Source of the DNA: Actinopolyspora biskrensis | GTDB taxonomy: Bacteria > Actinomycetota > Actinomycetes > Mycobacteriales > Pseudonocardiaceae | Direction: 5' to 3' | Assembly: GCF_013408175.1 (NCBI RefSeq) | Contig: NZ_JACBYW010000003.1 | Coordinates: 62,001-126,000 of the forward strand | Length of the DNA: 64,000 nucleotides | Part shown: positions 63,594 through 64,000 of the stretch, piece after piece | Layout: every line of letters starts with the position of its first letter | Position numbering within the stretch: the first letter of the stretch is position 1 | Position numbers and translations under genes: made by a program | Notes under the pieces: model-generated | Database searches by the model: none | What the model was told of the DNA's origin: nothing | What the model saw: only the letters and a program-made list of their open reading frames with translations

Positions 63594-63950
63594 GTGCACC
63601 CGCTGACTTCAGCGATTCAGCCCCTGCTCAGCCGCATCGGCGCCACAACAGTCCCCCTGGAGGAGCGCGAGCCCGGTGACGTCCTGCTCTACTGGGAGGG
63701 CAGCCCCGCCGTCGCCGTGCGGCTTCCCGGGGAGGAACTCACCAGCGCCCTGGACAGGGTGATCGCCCAGGTGGAGTCCGAGCTCGGCGCGAAGCTGTCC
63801 GACCTCTCCCGCGCCGACAAGCAGCGCGCGGTGCGCCTGCTGGAGGAACGCGGCGCCTTCACGCTGCGCAAGTCCGCCGAGTCGGTGGCCAGGGCCCTGG
63901 GCGTCAGTCGCTTCACCGTCTACAACTACCTCAACCGCGAGCGCTCCTGA
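63594..63950 (+). CDS. helix-turn-helix protein, PucR/Fis-like C-terminus
   Basis: A 118-residue protein: an N-terminal part of about 70 residues (GDVLLYWEGSPAVAVRLPGE) of unknown fold and a C-terminal HTH (RADKQRAVRLLEERGAFTLR, then SVARALGVSRFTVYNYLNRE). This short form is often paired with the MTH1187-type gene. GTG at 63594 has GAGG upstream and starts 11 bases after the neighbour's stop, so both are co-transcribed. Probable DNA-binding regulator of the adjacent genes, target unknown. Confidence 0.8.
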   Translation: MHPLTSAIQPLLSRIGATTVPLEEREPGDVLLYWEGSPAVAVRLPGEELTSALDRVIAQVESELGAKLSDLSRADKQRAVRLLEERGAFTLRKSAESVARALGVSRFTVYNYLNRERS

Positions 63951-64000
63951 CCGGAGGCCGCCGCGCCCCCACGGCTTCCGGCCGGCACTCCCCGCCCCGC

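Overview
The window is chromosomal DNA of a high-GC, mycelial actinobacterium, most probably a member of the Pseudonocardiales (Actinopolyspora/Saccharopolyspora-like; this placement is inference). Reasons: very GC-rich sequence with strong third-position G/C, many GTG starts and apparent leaderless starts, WhiB, BldM, PspC and Ser/Thr kinase genes, and gene order that matches two known actinobacterial blocks. The first block (1-15 kb) has the same neighbours as Mycobacterium tuberculosis Rv0948c-Rv0955: chorismate mutase, uvrD1/pcrA, M23 peptidase, sucC, sucD, DUF5336, PerM-like. The second (29-50 kb) matches guaA ... choD-guaB3-guaB2-DUF5319-rsdA-sigD ... whiB3-groEL1-groES ... tsaD-rimI-tsaB, with bldM beside sigD as in Streptomyces.

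Layout. 0-6 kb: a leftward sucC-sucD-DUF5336-PerM-like block behind a large unknown membrane protein. 6-15 kb: secreted M23 peptidase; a MarR-type regulator divergent from a two-gene ABC-2 drug/antibiotic exporter, with two identical-architecture operators between them; PcrA helicase; and a chorismate mutase preceded by a short Tyr/Phe-rich leader peptide and mutually exclusive hairpins, i.e. a textbook-shaped attenuator. 15-29 kb: an accessory stretch with a 3-hydroxybutyrate dehydrogenase, small membrane proteins, two tandemly duplicated membrane Ser/Thr kinases, a LysR/EamA pair, and a PspC histidine kinase/response regulator opposite a PspC membrane protein. 29-50 kb: conserved housekeeping and developmental genes (guaA, GMC oxidoreductase, guaB3, guaB2, sigD with its anti-sigma factor, bldM, MerR, whiB3, CIRCE-controlled groES and groEL1, PhoD phosphatase, t6A genes). 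50-55 kb: a very large secreted GH2 beta-galactosidase with a LamG insertion and an iron-boxed siderophore-binding lipoprotein. 55-64 kb: ureide-to-glycerate catabolism: allantoinase and allantoicase make ureidoglycolate, whose glyoxylate is condensed by Gcl, reduced by tartronate-semialdehyde reductase and phosphorylated by glycerate kinase; hydroxypyruvate isomerase feeds the same pool; a thiamine-binding protein and HTH protein follow.

The least expected signal lies between the genes. At least ten, perhaps thirteen, intergenic gaps hold relatives of one ~120-250 bp element. Each good copy folds as one long interrupted hairpin. The stems differ in sequence from copy to copy but stay complementary, while the apical loop (core GCTACCCGAT) and the internal loop (GAGGACGG on one side, CCCGCAG on the other) are kept. 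Most copies sit just past the 3' end of a gene. I do not recognise this family.
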